From Oscillospiraceae bacterium (lineage in GTDB: Bacteria > Bacillota > Clostridia > Oscillospirales > Ruminococcaceae), in NCBI GenBank assembly GCA_030539275.1, contig JAUNSK010000002.1, positions 62,001 through 126,000 of the forward strand: 64,000 nt of DNA, written 5' to 3'. Made by a program: the position numbers and the translations under genes. The stretch's first letter is position 1. Every line of letters starts with the position of its first letter. The notes under the pieces were generated by a model, which worked only from the letters and a program-made list of their open reading frames with translations, was not told where the DNA came from and ran no database searches. Shown piece by piece: positions 27,010 through 35,422 of the stretch.

Positions 27010-28740
27010 CTACCTGGATGTTTTTCTTTTCTTCTGATAGCTTCCGCTTCTCGAAGCACCGCCGCCTCTTCTCTGAGAATCGGAACCTCTGAAGCCGCCG
27101 TCTCTTGAACGTGAGAATTTCGGTTTGTCAGCGGGCTTTCTGTCACAGATCTTAACGCTTACTCTTCTGCCGTTGACCTTTTTGTTATCCATTGATGTTA
27201 CAACATATTCAGCATCCTGTTCAGGAACCTCAACTGTTGTATACTTGTCATAGATATCTATCTTGCCGAATGATTTTCCTGCCATATTTGTTGCTTCAAC
27301 AAGAGCACCGAGAATAAAGTTTGGTGCAAGCTTGTTTGATCTTCCGGCGGAAATTTCTATCTTGGTCATATTGCCCTTCTGGAACTTGCCGGAACCGCCG
27401 GTGAAAGCAGGTGCTTTCTTGACCTTAGGAAATTCAAATTCCGGAATGTTTCTCAGTTCCTTATTGAGTCTTAAGTTAATGAGGATCCCTGCGATCTGTC
27501 TTGCAGTAAGTCCTTCTGACTCGAGCTGTGCAAGAATATCTTCTGTTTCAGGCTTGAGCGGAATCTCTGTTACGCTTCTTATTCTGTCTGCAACCTTTTT
27601 CTTTTTATTTTCAATGATCTCACTTTTTTCAGGAAGATCCTTTTCAGTGATCTCAGCTTTTATATATCTTGAAAGTGCCTTCAGATCATATATCTGTTTT
27701 CTGTTGCTTACCATTGTGTAAGCTGTACCTGATTTTCCTGCACGTCCGGTACGGCCGATTCTGTGGATATAATATTCGTTGTCCTGCGGAAGATCATAAT
27801 TGAAAACAACATCTATTCCGCTGACATCTATTCCTCTTGCTGCAACATCTGTAGCTATCAGAACATTTATTTTGCCTGATTTAAAACGATCCATGACAAA
27901 TGTTCTCTGGGCCTGCTTCATATCTCCGTGAAGGCCTGCTGCCTTAAAGCCTTTATTTGTAAGTGATTCTGTAAGCTCATCTACCATTTTCTTTGTATTG
28001 CAGAAGATCATCGATGCCTTTGGTTCATAAGCAAGAAGTAAATACTGAATTGCTTCTGTCTTCATGCCGGAAGGAACGTCAAAATAATACTGCTCAATAG
28101 TATCAACAGTTCTGTGTTTGTCAGCTACCTTTACAAGTTCAGGGTTTTTCTGATACTGATTTGTTATAGCAAGGATCGCAGGAGGCATTGTTGCGGAGAA
28201 AAGAATTGTCTGTCTTTCCTCAGGTACATCCTGAAGGATACTCTCGATATCCTCACGGAATCCCATATTAAGCATCTCATCAGCCTCATCAAGGATCACC
28301 ATCTTAAGTTCTGAGAGCTTAAGTGTACGTCTGCGCATATGATCCATAACACGTCCCGGTGTTCCCACTACTATATTTGCTCCATGCTTAAGATCAAGTA
28401 TCTGTCTCTCCATACTTGCTCCGCCGTATACAGCACTTGGACGTACCCATGGCATATACTTTGAAAATTTCTTTATCTCTTCACAAGCCTGCATTGCAAG
28501 TTCTCTGGTCGGACACAGTATAAGAACTTCAACACCCTTTCTTTCTCTTGATATACTCTCTATAGCAGGTATACCAAATGCCGCTGTTTTTCCGGTACCG
28601 GTATTTGATTTACCTATTACATCAGATCCGCTCTGAATAAGTGGAATACTTCTGGCCTGTATCTCTGTCAGCTCCTCAAATCCCATTTCTTCTACAGATC
28701 TTAAAACCTCATCGGACAATTGCAATTCATTAAATTTCAT
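27010..28740 (-). CDS. DEAD-box RNA helicase (DeaD/CshA type)
   Basis: 576 residues. Helicase core about 1-365 with the Q motif region, ATPase motif SNTGTGKTAAFG, PTRELA, LDEADEMLNMG, SAT and the C-terminal HRIGRTGRAG. Residues about 460-535 fit the DbpA-type RNA-binding domain (LVEATNMAGKSFGKIDIYDK), and the tail is a basic Arg/Gly/Ser-rich segment ending KKRKTSR. It probably remodels rRNA and mRNA structure, often important in cold. Its leader contains a terminator-like hairpin after a clear promoter. Confidence 0.94.
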   Translation of the reverse strand: MKFNELQLSDEVLRSVEEMGFEELTEIQARSIPLIQSGSDVIGKSNTGTGKTAAFGIPAIESISRERKGVEVLILCPTRELAMQACEEIKKFSKYMPWVRPSAVYGGASMERQILDLKHGANIVVGTPGRVMDHMRRRTLKLSELKMVILDEADEMLNMGFREDIESILQDVPEERQTILFSATMPPAILAITNQYQKNPELVKVADKHRTVDTIEQYYFDVPSGMKTEAIQYLLLAYEPKASMIFCNTKKMVDELTESLTNKGFKAAGLHGDMKQAQRTFVMDRFKSGKINVLIATDVAARGIDVSGIDVVFNYDLPQDNEYYIHRIGRTGRAGKSGTAYTMVSNRKQIYDLKALSRYIKAEITEKDLPEKSEIIENKKKKVADRIRSVTEIPLKPETEDILAQLESEGLTARQIAGILINLRLNKELRNIPEFEFPKVKKAPAFTGGSGKFQKGNMTKIEISAGRSNKLAPNFILGALVEATNMAGKSFGKIDIYDKYTTVEVPEQDAEYVVTSMDNKKVNGRRVSVKICDRKPADKPKFSRSRDGGFRGSDSQRRGGGASRSGSYQKKRKTSR

Positions 28741-28754
28741 AAAATTTCCTTCCT

Positions 28755-28785
28755 AATAAAAACAAGAGCGAAACCTCGGTTTCGC
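28755..28785 (-). terminator. Terminator hairpin in the helicase leader
   Basis: Minus strand: perfect arms GCGAAACC and GGTTTCGC around GA (28768-28785), then TCTTGTTTTTATT. It lies after the sigF stop but also after the helicase promoter, so it can end the spoIIA transcript and attenuate the helicase transcript. Confidence 0.78.
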
Positions 28786-28800
28786 CCGCAATCATTAATT

Positions 28801-28829
28801 ATGATACCATATCTTAAGAAAAAAGTCAA
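28801..28829 (-). promoter_or_regulatory. Promoter of the DEAD-box helicase gene
   Basis: Minus strand: -35 TTGACT (28824-28829), 17-base spacer, -10 TATCAT (28801-28806). Start of transcription near 28794, about 54 bases before the ATG. Confidence 0.7.
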
Positions 28830-28843
28830 TATGATAAAATATT

Positions 28844-29500
28844 TTATTCTAGGAGCTGTTCCCGCATCGAAAGAAGCAGTTTCTTTTCTTTTCTTGATAC
28901 CTGTACCTGTGTCATACCAAGAACCTTTGCTGTCTGACTCTGTGTCAGATTTTTGTAGTATCTGAAATACAGCAGCATCCTGTCATTTTTCTCAAGAGTG
29001 TCCATTATCTGTCTGAGTGAAATAAGATCGCTTATCTCCTCGTCGGGTGCTTCTACTCTTATGTCAATCTGTCCGTCTGAGTCCTCTCCTGAATCTGTAA
29101 GTGAAAGAAGCGGCTGACTTACCGACAGAGCCTCAATTATCTGTGACTCATCTGCGTCAAGTGCCGAGGACAGCTCTGATATCAGCGGTTCCCTTCCCTT
29201 GAGTTTTATCACGCGTTCTCTTTCACGGGCTACCTTAAGTGAGAGTTCCTTAACACTTCTGCTGACCTTAATCGTTCCGCCGTCACGGAAAAGCCGTTTT
29301 ATCTCACCGAGAATTACCGGAACTGCATATGTTGAAAACTTTACCCCGCGGCTTTCATCAAACGCCTTTGCTGCCTTCAGCAGGCCGATACATCCTGCAG
29401 AGTACAGTTCTTCATATTCAATTCCCTTGCCCTTGAATCTGTTGGCACACAGATGTACAAGGCCAAGATTGTTTTCGACTTCCAAATCTGTATTGATCAT
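28844..29500 (-). CDS. sigF: Sporulation sigma factor F
   Basis: 218-residue sigma-70 family factor lacking region 1. Region 2 reads YEELYSAGCIGLLKAAKAFD and VKFSTYAVPVILGEIKR; region 4 is the helix-turn-helix in LTQSQTAKVLGMTQVQVSRKEKKLL. The order SpoIIAA-SpoIIAB-sigma gives the assignment to sigma F (SpoIIAC), the first forespore sigma factor. sigG is similar, but its gene is not coupled to spoIIAA/AB. 3 bases after spoIIAB. Confidence 0.94.
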   Translation of the reverse strand: MINTDLEVENNLGLVHLCANRFKGKGIEYEELYSAGCIGLLKAAKAFDESRGVKFSTYAVPVILGEIKRLFRDGGTIKVSRSVKELSLKVARERERVIKLKGREPLISELSSALDADESQIIEALSVSQPLLSLTDSGEDSDGQIDIRVEAPDEEISDLISLRQIMDTLEKNDRMLLYFRYYKNLTQSQTAKVLGMTQVQVSRKEKKLLLSMREQLLE

Positions 29501-29503
29501 GGA

Positions 29504-29950
29504 TCACTTGTCCTCTGTTTCGTTATCTGCAAGCTTTTTCATCATTGATACACTGGTTCCGTAGCCTACACGGCTCCTGACCGTCAGCTTGTCCATAAAA
29601 CTCTCCATAACAGCAAATCCCAGACCTGCGCGTTCTTCATTTGCAGCTGTAGTAAAAAGAGGTTCCTTCGCTTTTTCAACGTCCTCTATTCCGCAGCCCC
29701 GGTCATTTATCTGTATGTAAACACACCGCTTATCAGTTATCTTTACTGACACAGTCACTACACCTGGTTTGGTGCGGTATGCATGAACTATAGCATTTGT
29801 AACAGCTTCACTTACTGCAGTCCTTATATCGCCCAGTTCATCTATACGCGGGTCAAGCTGTGCTATGAAGGATGACACAGCTGCCCTTGAAAAGCTTTCA
29901 TTTTCTGACTTGCTCAGAAAACTGATCTTCATCTGATTTAATACTTCCAT
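29504..29950 (-). CDS. spoIIAB: Anti-sigma F factor
   Basis: Serine kinase of the GHKL ATPase fold that binds and silences sigma F and phosphorylates SpoIIAA. 148 residues. N box EAVTNAIVHAYRTKPG, ATP-lid glycines INDRGCGIEDVEKA and GLGFAVMESFMD are present. 9 bases after spoIIAA, 3 before sigF. Confidence 0.95.
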   Translation of the reverse strand: MEVLNQMKISFLSKSENESFSRAAVSSFIAQLDPRIDELGDIRTAVSEAVTNAIVHAYRTKPGVVTVSVKITDKRCVYIQINDRGCGIEDVEKAKEPLFTTAANEERAGLGFAVMESFMDKLTVRSRVGYGTSVSMMKKLADNETEDK

Positions 29951-29959
29951 ATAAACCTC

Positions 29960-30262
29960 CTATTGTATTGAGGCAAGACTTTCGATACCCGACATACGGA
30001 GAATCTTTTTTGTCTGCTCTGATGCATTTCTTATTATTACTTTTCCATTCAGATCATGAATGAGCTTATATCGTCCTATTACAAGACCTACACCAGAGCT
30101 GTCCATAAACGTTACATTTTCGAAATCAAGGATCAGCTGGGAAGGAGTATGTTCCCTGATTGACATATCGATCTTTTCGCGCATAAGCTTTGATGAATGA
30201 TGATCAATTTCTCCTGACAGTGCAGCCAGCAGCTTATCATCCTTTAACAGAAATCTGACCAT
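29960..30262 (-). CDS. spoIIAA: Anti-sigma F factor antagonist
   Basis: 100-residue STAS-domain protein. The phosphorylatable serine is in FMDSSGVGLVIGRYK. In its unphosphorylated state it frees sigma F from SpoIIAB. First gene of the spoIIA operon; AGGATG lies 6-7 bases before ATG. A promoter for the operon (sigma-H type in Bacillus) could not be placed with confidence in the upstream gap. Confidence 0.94.
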   Translation of the reverse strand: MVRFLLKDDKLLAALSGEIDHHSSKLMREKIDMSIREHTPSQLILDFENVTFMDSSGVGLVIGRYKLIHDLNGKVIIRNASEQTKKILRMSGIESLASIQ

Positions 30263-30624
30263 TTGTGCACATCCTATCTTTTAATGAATATTTTCTTAAA
30301 ATCAACAGCTAAACTTCTATAATATAAGCTAATATTAATATTCTAATACTTTGACACTGCAAAATATGTCATATTTATAAAAGCAGTCTATAGTTTTTAT
30401 GCATTTTAATCAAATAATTTTCCTCCTCTGACACTATTGCTTCATATAAATGTACTGTACAGTACTCATTTTCTCCGGATCTTACCTGATCACTACTTTA
30501 AACATTGTTGTCAGCTTTAATTCCTTTTCTGACCCGAACTGATCTGTTCCTAGTTTATTCTACAATTTTTCATACAAAATCATTACTTTTTTGTTAGATT
30601 AATCATTTTCACACATAAAATCAT
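30263..30624. other. Intergenic region between spoIIAA and the AraC gene
   Basis: About 360 bases, AT-rich, between divergent genes. No gene, no clear hairpin with T tract and no repeat were seen. It must hold the spoIIA promoter on the minus strand. Confidence 0.6.
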
Positions 30625-30653
30625 TTGCAATAGCAAAGATTCTATGATAAAAT
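30625..30653 (+). promoter_or_regulatory. Promoter of the AraC-family gene
   Basis: -35 TTGCAA (30625-30630), 17-base spacer, -10 TAAAAT (30648-30653). Moderate match; very close to the GTG start at 30672. Confidence 0.5.
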
Positions 30654-30671
30654 AAATAATGCCAGAAAGAA

Positions 30672-31475
30672 GTGATTATTCTGATTATCAACAGTATCGG
30701 GTTTAACAACAGGCAAAGTGAATTCTACAGTTTTTCCCAGACCAACGGAGCAGATTTTCTGACTCTTTATATATTCAAGACCAATGCATACATAACACTG
30801 GGCAATAAAGAGCAGACATATATACCGGCAAACTCATTTATTATTATTTCTCCGGACACGCCATACAAAATCAAAACAACTGCTGATATCTGTCTGCTTG
30901 ACTGGATACAGCTGGAGAACAGGGATAACTCTGAGTATCTTAGTTCGTACAGTATAGCTTCAGATAAAGTGTACAGGCTGCACGGATGCTCAAAAACCGA
31001 TCCTGTTTTTGAGATAATCATGTACGAATATTACAGACTTAATTCTCACAAGGATGAAATAATCAGCAAATCAGTAGACACTCTCCTTTCCATTTTAAGT
31101 GACGAGGCAAATACTGATATCCATACTGTCAGCAGTCCCTATTATACTCAGCTGTTTAAGATCAGAGAGAAGATCCACAGCAATCCGAGCCGGAAATGGA
31201 CCGTTGATGAGCTTTGCGGTGAGATAAACCTCAGCCGGTCATATTTTCAGCTGCTGTACCGTGAGACCTTCGGGATCACATGTATTAATGATGTAATAGA
31301 ATGCAAAATAAGTCTTGCAAAGAAATCACTGAGTGAAACCACATGCACTGTATCATCGGTTGCACAGATGTGCGGGTATGACAGTGATGTACATTTTATG
31401 AGACAGTTCAAGAAAATTACAGGTCTGACACCTTCCGAATACCGCAAACAGATCGTAAAAACACAAAAAAGATGA
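30672..31475 (+). CDS. AraC-family transcription regulator
   Basis: 267 residues. The N-terminal part (about 25-110) fits a cupin-type AraC sensor (AYITLGNKEQTYIPANSFIIISP); the C-terminal 100 residues have two helix-turn-helix motifs, WTVDELCGEINLSRSYFQLLYRE and SSVAQMCGYDSDVHFMRQFKK, then GLTPSEYRK. Such regulators often answer to sugars. The start GTG 30672 has only a weak AGAAAG site. No sugar gene is adjacent except the dockerin protein gene, which converges on it. Confidence 0.88.
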   Translation: MIILIINSIGFNNRQSEFYSFSQTNGADFLTLYIFKTNAYITLGNKEQTYIPANSFIIISPDTPYKIKTTADICLLDWIQLENRDNSEYLSSYSIASDKVYRLHGCSKTDPVFEIIMYEYYRLNSHKDEIISKSVDTLLSILSDEANTDIHTVSSPYYTQLFKIREKIHSNPSRKWTVDELCGEINLSRSYFQLLYRETFGITCINDVIECKISLAKKSLSETTCTVSSVAQMCGYDSDVHFMRQFKKITGLTPSEYRKQIVKTQKR

Positions 31476-31505
31476 GAATGTTTATATAAAAAACATTCTC
31501 ATCTT
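31471..31505. terminator. Hairpin between the AraC and dockerin-protein genes
   Basis: Perfect 13-base arms GATGAGAATGTTT and AAACATTCTCATC around a 7-base loop, overlapping the AraC stop. T-rich tails on both sides; probably bidirectional between converging genes. Confidence 0.72.
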
Positions 31506-31541
31506 CTGTTTATAATTATATGGTTTTAAGCTTATCGGTAT

Positions 31542-32819
31542 TTAATGTCCGTAGTCTTCCGACACATCGAATACTATCTTCTGATGATTATACTCACTGC
31601 GCGGGATCTCAAGTATTGCCACTGAATTGTGCATGTTGCCTAAATCTATATCTTTTACCAAACGTAAATATGAATGAACAGTAATTGTATTTTCGTCAAC
31701 ATCTACACCACTGTACTGAAATCCCAGAATATCAGGAAAACCGTTTGTCTGGACTGCAATAAGTACTTTATTTTCATAGAACTCATCTGAGTTATACTCC
31801 TGTATTTTGTCCGGATATTCAACAGATACAAACTGTTGTGAACTATATACTAAAGTTGAAAAACATTTCTTTAATTCCTCCACTGATTCAATGACAGCAT
31901 AACTTACATAATCTGTATCGGCCGTTTTGCCGCCCTGCATATATCCTGCCTGAGTCAGTTCACTTCCGAGCGTATCTTGTAATGTATCATCATAGCTTCT
32001 CAGTTTTATATCGCCGAACTTATATTCCTGATTTTTAATTATGCAATCATGTTTAATATTAAACGTGATACTCTGATCTTTATAATTCTCAGCTGTTACA
32101 GGAATAAGCAGTAAATATTTACTAAGCGATGTAACCGGATTTTTATATTCAGCATATGGCATACCGGTCACTGAGATACTGCTGTCGTTTATTTCAGCCT
32201 TAGCATCAACATAAAAGCTTCCTGCATTTACTGAAAACTGCAAAGCTATAAGAACGTTATTTTCAAAGAAATCAACATTATATGAAACAAATTTATCCGA
32301 GACTTCTGCCGGCACAGGTCCTTCATCAGATGAATCAATATACTCCTTGATATCCTCACTTGTTTTCATTACTCTATAATTTGCTGTTTCATTATTATTT
32401 TCGTCATAGATATAGTTAAGATTATTCTTTGCGTAATCAGACTGAGCATCAAACCCGAGACCATGACTTGCGAATAAATTCAGGTCTGTTAACTGGGCAG
32501 TCGGTGTTTCGTCAGATGCAGGCTGTTTTCCCAGTATCACATTCTCCTTGTTTATATACTGCCTGAGATGTGCAAGATCTGCAATGTCTGTATTCCCGTC
32601 TCCGGTTACATCTGATCTGTAAAGTCCTCGTGAATCAAGCAGCCTGTCTCCTAAAAGATGCTGACTCAGAATAGTCAGATCAGTAAGTTCAACCACTGAG
32701 TTTTCGTCAAGGTCCCCATTTCCGCATTTCACTTCCTGTGCACTTACACCAAAAGCCAGTGTATTAACCATCAGTATACTCAATGCTGCTGATATTATTT
32801 TATTTGTTCTATTACTCAT
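31542..32819 (-). CDS. Secreted protein with N-terminal type I dockerin and two similar C-terminal modules
   Basis: 425 residues. Signal peptide about 1-27 ending FGVSAQ. Residues about 33-95 form a type I dockerin with two calcium-loop repeats (GDLDENSVVELTDLTILSQHL and SDVTGDGNTDIADLAHLRQYI), so the protein should bind a cohesin on a scaffoldin or cell-surface anchor. The rest has two related modules: FFENNVLIALQFSVNAGSFY and FYENKVLIAVQTNGFPDILG begin matching beta-rich units (about 190 and 350). I do not recognise the module with certainty; it recalls PrcB-type C-terminal domains. A dockerin at the N terminus rather than the C terminus is less usual. Confidence 0.8.
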   Translation of the reverse strand: MSNRTNKIISAALSILMVNTLAFGVSAQEVKCGNGDLDENSVVELTDLTILSQHLLGDRLLDSRGLYRSDVTGDGNTDIADLAHLRQYINKENVILGKQPASDETPTAQLTDLNLFASHGLGFDAQSDYAKNNLNYIYDENNNETANYRVMKTSEDIKEYIDSSDEGPVPAEVSDKFVSYNVDFFENNVLIALQFSVNAGSFYVDAKAEINDSSISVTGMPYAEYKNPVTSLSKYLLLIPVTAENYKDQSITFNIKHDCIIKNQEYKFGDIKLRSYDDTLQDTLGSELTQAGYMQGGKTADTDYVSYAVIESVEELKKCFSTLVYSSQQFVSVEYPDKIQEYNSDEFYENKVLIAVQTNGFPDILGFQYSGVDVDENTITVHSYLRLVKDIDLGNMHNSVAILEIPRSEYNHQKIVFDVSEDYGH

Positions 32820-32872
32820 TAAAATATTCTCCTCTCGATAAAATGTAAGTTTTGAGTTTTTTATTTAATAAT

Positions 32873-32901
32873 ATTATACTTTTAATAATATCAAATTGCA
32901 A
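32873..32901 (-). promoter_or_regulatory. Promoter of the dockerin-protein gene
   Basis: Minus strand: -35 TTGCAA (32896-32901), 17-base spacer, -10 TATAAT (32873-32878), about 54 bases before the ATG. Confidence 0.65.
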
Positions 32902-32961
32902 CAAATTTTCGTAAATATAGTTAATATTTTATAATTCGGGTTTTATTTTTAATATAAAGAA

Positions 32962-33000
32962 TATAAAAAAAGCAGAGCAGACAAAATTTAGTCTGCTCTA
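32962..33000 (-). terminator. Terminator after the flavin-reductase-like gene
   Basis: Minus strand: arms AGAGCAGAC and GTCTGCTCT around an 8-base loop (32974-32999), overlapping the stop codon and followed by TTTTTTTAT after GC. Confidence 0.85.
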
Positions 33001-33564
33001 CTTCTTTTTCTTTTTTACTGAATATCCGAATTCTCCAAGCTTTCTGCCAAGTGCAAAATACTCTCCGTGAGAATATGCCATAACTCCTGCCTGCTGCAGA
33101 TTAAGTTTTCCCTTGCTGTCTATATATTTTTCTTCAATATCAACAGCCACAATCTCAGCTATAAACATATCGTGTGTTCCGAGCGGTTTTATCTCAGTAA
33201 CCCTGCATTCCAGACTCAGAGGACTTTCTGTAATAAGCGGTGCTGATACTATGCTTGCCTGTTCCTTATGAAGTGAACAGACTTGAAACTTATTAATTTT
33301 TGCACCGCTCTTTACTCCGCATAAGTCAACGTTTTTACACATTGCAGATGTAGTCAGATTGATCACAAACTCACCGCTGTTTCTGATAATATCATATGAA
33401 TAACGTGACGGACGAACCGAGATATATGTCATAGCAGGATGTGTATTGATAATACCTGTCCAGGCAACAGTAATAATATTTGCTTTTTCCATTGTTCCGC
33501 ATGAAACCATAACAGCCGGAAGCGGTGCCAGCAGTGTTCCTGGTTTCCATACCTTTTTAGCCAA
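32998..33564 (-). CDS. Flavin-reductase-like (flavoredoxin family) FMN-binding protein
   Basis: 188 residues with the split-barrel FMN-binding fold: KPGTLLAPLPAVMVSCG, NIITVAWTGIINTHPAMTYISVRPSRYSYDII and GEFVINL. Members reduce flavin or act as small electron carriers in anaerobes. The end is lysine-rich. It starts 16 bases after the GGDEF gene and probably shares its transcript; the link between the two is unknown. Confidence 0.88.
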   Translation of the reverse strand: MAKKVWKPGTLLAPLPAVMVSCGTMEKANIITVAWTGIINTHPAMTYISVRPSRYSYDIIRNSGEFVINLTTSAMCKNVDLCGVKSGAKINKFQVCSLHKEQASIVSAPLITESPLSLECRVTEIKPLGTHDMFIAEIVAVDIEEKYIDSKGKLNLQQAGVMAYSHGEYFALGRKLGEFGYSVKKKKK

Positions 33565-33580
33565 ACTAGATCACCTCAGT

Positions 33581-35380
33581 TCAGACATCAAAGCCGTCGT
33601 TCTCGACACCTCTGAGTATAGTCCTGCATAGAATTTTCATGTAATTTATATCAGTGGTAGACCACTTTTTATAATGACCGATAAGATCAAATGTTATAAG
33701 TCCCTTTATTTCATCATTTTCAGTTATTATGTACTGAACTGAGGCATTTATATTGCGGCTTGTAAGTGCCTTGTAGGCTGTTACATTTCTGCCTTCAAGT
33801 ATGTCACTGTTGTCTATAACAAAAACTCCGTCGCTGTCAAAGTTTTCGATATAGTTTTCAGTAAAGACATAATAAGCATCCTTGCTTTCAAAATCGTTTT
33901 TGCTGTACCCGAAAAGCCTGTCCATATTGCTTCCCCAGTAAATGCTTACAGCATCAAGTTCAAAAGCTGATGAGATAGCCTCAAGCATCTGTGTTATCGA
34001 CATTTTCTTGTTTACCCAGAAGTCCAGTATCAGATCACTGACAACAGATGATTTGCTTACTGTCTGCGGCTTAACAGTTTTCTTCACGGGCTTCTCTTCT
34101 TCAAGTCCGCCGTGCTTGTTTACGTCATATATTACATATCTGTCCTTGCCCTTTTCCTTGGCAATATACAATGCCTTGTCAGCAAGTCTGAAAAGCTTCT
34201 CATTACTGAGTGCATCCTTCGGATATGTAGATATGCCCATTGAACATGTTATATGAAGACCTTCCTTTTTTTCAGCACACATTATTTCAGCATTTGATCT
34301 TACTGCACGCAGTATGCTGCGAAGTTCAGTCTCATTGTTCACATCTTCGATAACAAGCATAAACTCGTCACCGCCGATCCTGCCCGCGACCCCTTTGGAA
34401 CCTATCTCCTTCTGAAGAACAGCCGAAACAGTCCTTAGTATCTCATCTCCGAACAGATGTCCGAAGCTGTCATTAATATACTTAAAGTAGTCAATATCAA
34501 TTATCGCTATTGATACTGATTTTCCTGTTTTCTGAGAAGATTCCACGCTTTTTATAAAGTAACTGGTTATTGCTTTTTTATTCAGCAGTTTGGTAAGAGG
34601 GTCGAGATTTGTCTCAAAAACCACATTTAGTCCGTTTGCTGAACCTACCTGATCATTCTGCGACACCGTTCCTGTAACTGTCATATCTCCGATTTCTGAT
34701 GAAACAGTAAGTCCGTTAAATATCAGTCTCTGCATCTGCTCACCATTTGTCAGAATATTTGTTTCAAGATCAAACCTGAATCTCGAAACACCTTTTTTAA
34801 GACTTTCACAGAAGCTTAAAAAAGTTTCACTCGATGACTCTGAAACCATATTCTGTGAGCTTACACGAAACATAAAATAGTCTATGTCTTCATTGATAAA
34901 TGTTGTAAAGCAGTTATAATTGAATGAATATATCAGCAATCTGTTTGTTTTTATGCTGTATTCAAATATGATAGCTTCTGAAACACTCAGCAGAAGCTTG
35001 AAATGATCTATAGTCTTCTCAAGCCTGAGAGTAGAGTTTTCCATCAGACCGCAGTCCTTGATAACAAGATCAATGTACTTTGAATCAGCTGATGACATTT
35101 GTTCATTTACTGCGAGCTTGACTATCATCCATCTGTATTCACCGCTGTGTCCCTTCATCCTGATTACAGTGGATTTAATTTCTCCTGAATTCAACGAGGA
35201 TACTATTTTCTTAAAACCTTCAATGTCATCGGTGTGAACAGTTCTGACCATAGAATAAAGAACGTCGTTGCCAAAGTATGTGAAGAATGATTCATCCGCA
35301 CTTTTAGTATGGAAGCTCATATCAATAGTAGCTTTTCCGATTCTGTATCCTGAATCTTCATTTGTACTGTTGAAAAACAT
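33581..35380 (-). CDS. Diguanylate cyclase (GGDEF) with PAS-like and GAF-like regions
   Basis: 599 residues, no membrane segment seen. N-terminal PAS-like sensing region (about 20-245), GGDEF domain about 255-415 with an intact GRIGGDEF (GGDEF at 336-340), then a GAF-like C-terminal region (about 445-599). It should make cyclic di-GMP from two GTP. The inhibitory RxxD site normally five residues before GGDEF is absent, so product inhibition at that site is unlikely. It lies between gpsA and the flavin-reductase-like gene on the same strand. Confidence 0.9.
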   Translation of the reverse strand: MFFNSTNEDSGYRIGKATIDMSFHTKSADESFFTYFGNDVLYSMVRTVHTDDIEGFKKIVSSLNSGEIKSTVIRMKGHSGEYRWMIVKLAVNEQMSSADSKYIDLVIKDCGLMENSTLRLEKTIDHFKLLLSVSEAIIFEYSIKTNRLLIYSFNYNCFTTFINEDIDYFMFRVSSQNMVSESSSETFLSFCESLKKGVSRFRFDLETNILTNGEQMQRLIFNGLTVSSEIGDMTVTGTVSQNDQVGSANGLNVVFETNLDPLTKLLNKKAITSYFIKSVESSQKTGKSVSIAIIDIDYFKYINDSFGHLFGDEILRTVSAVLQKEIGSKGVAGRIGGDEFMLVIEDVNNETELRSILRAVRSNAEIMCAEKKEGLHITCSMGISTYPKDALSNEKLFRLADKALYIAKEKGKDRYVIYDVNKHGGLEEEKPVKKTVKPQTVSKSSVVSDLILDFWVNKKMSITQMLEAISSAFELDAVSIYWGSNMDRLFGYSKNDFESKDAYYVFTENYIENFDSDGVFVIDNSDILEGRNVTAYKALTSRNINASVQYIITENDEIKGLITFDLIGHYKKWSTTDINYMKILCRTILRGVENDGFDV

Positions 35381-35422
35381 AACTGTTCTACTCCTTTGAA
35401 TTGCATTTTGTATATATGGCGG

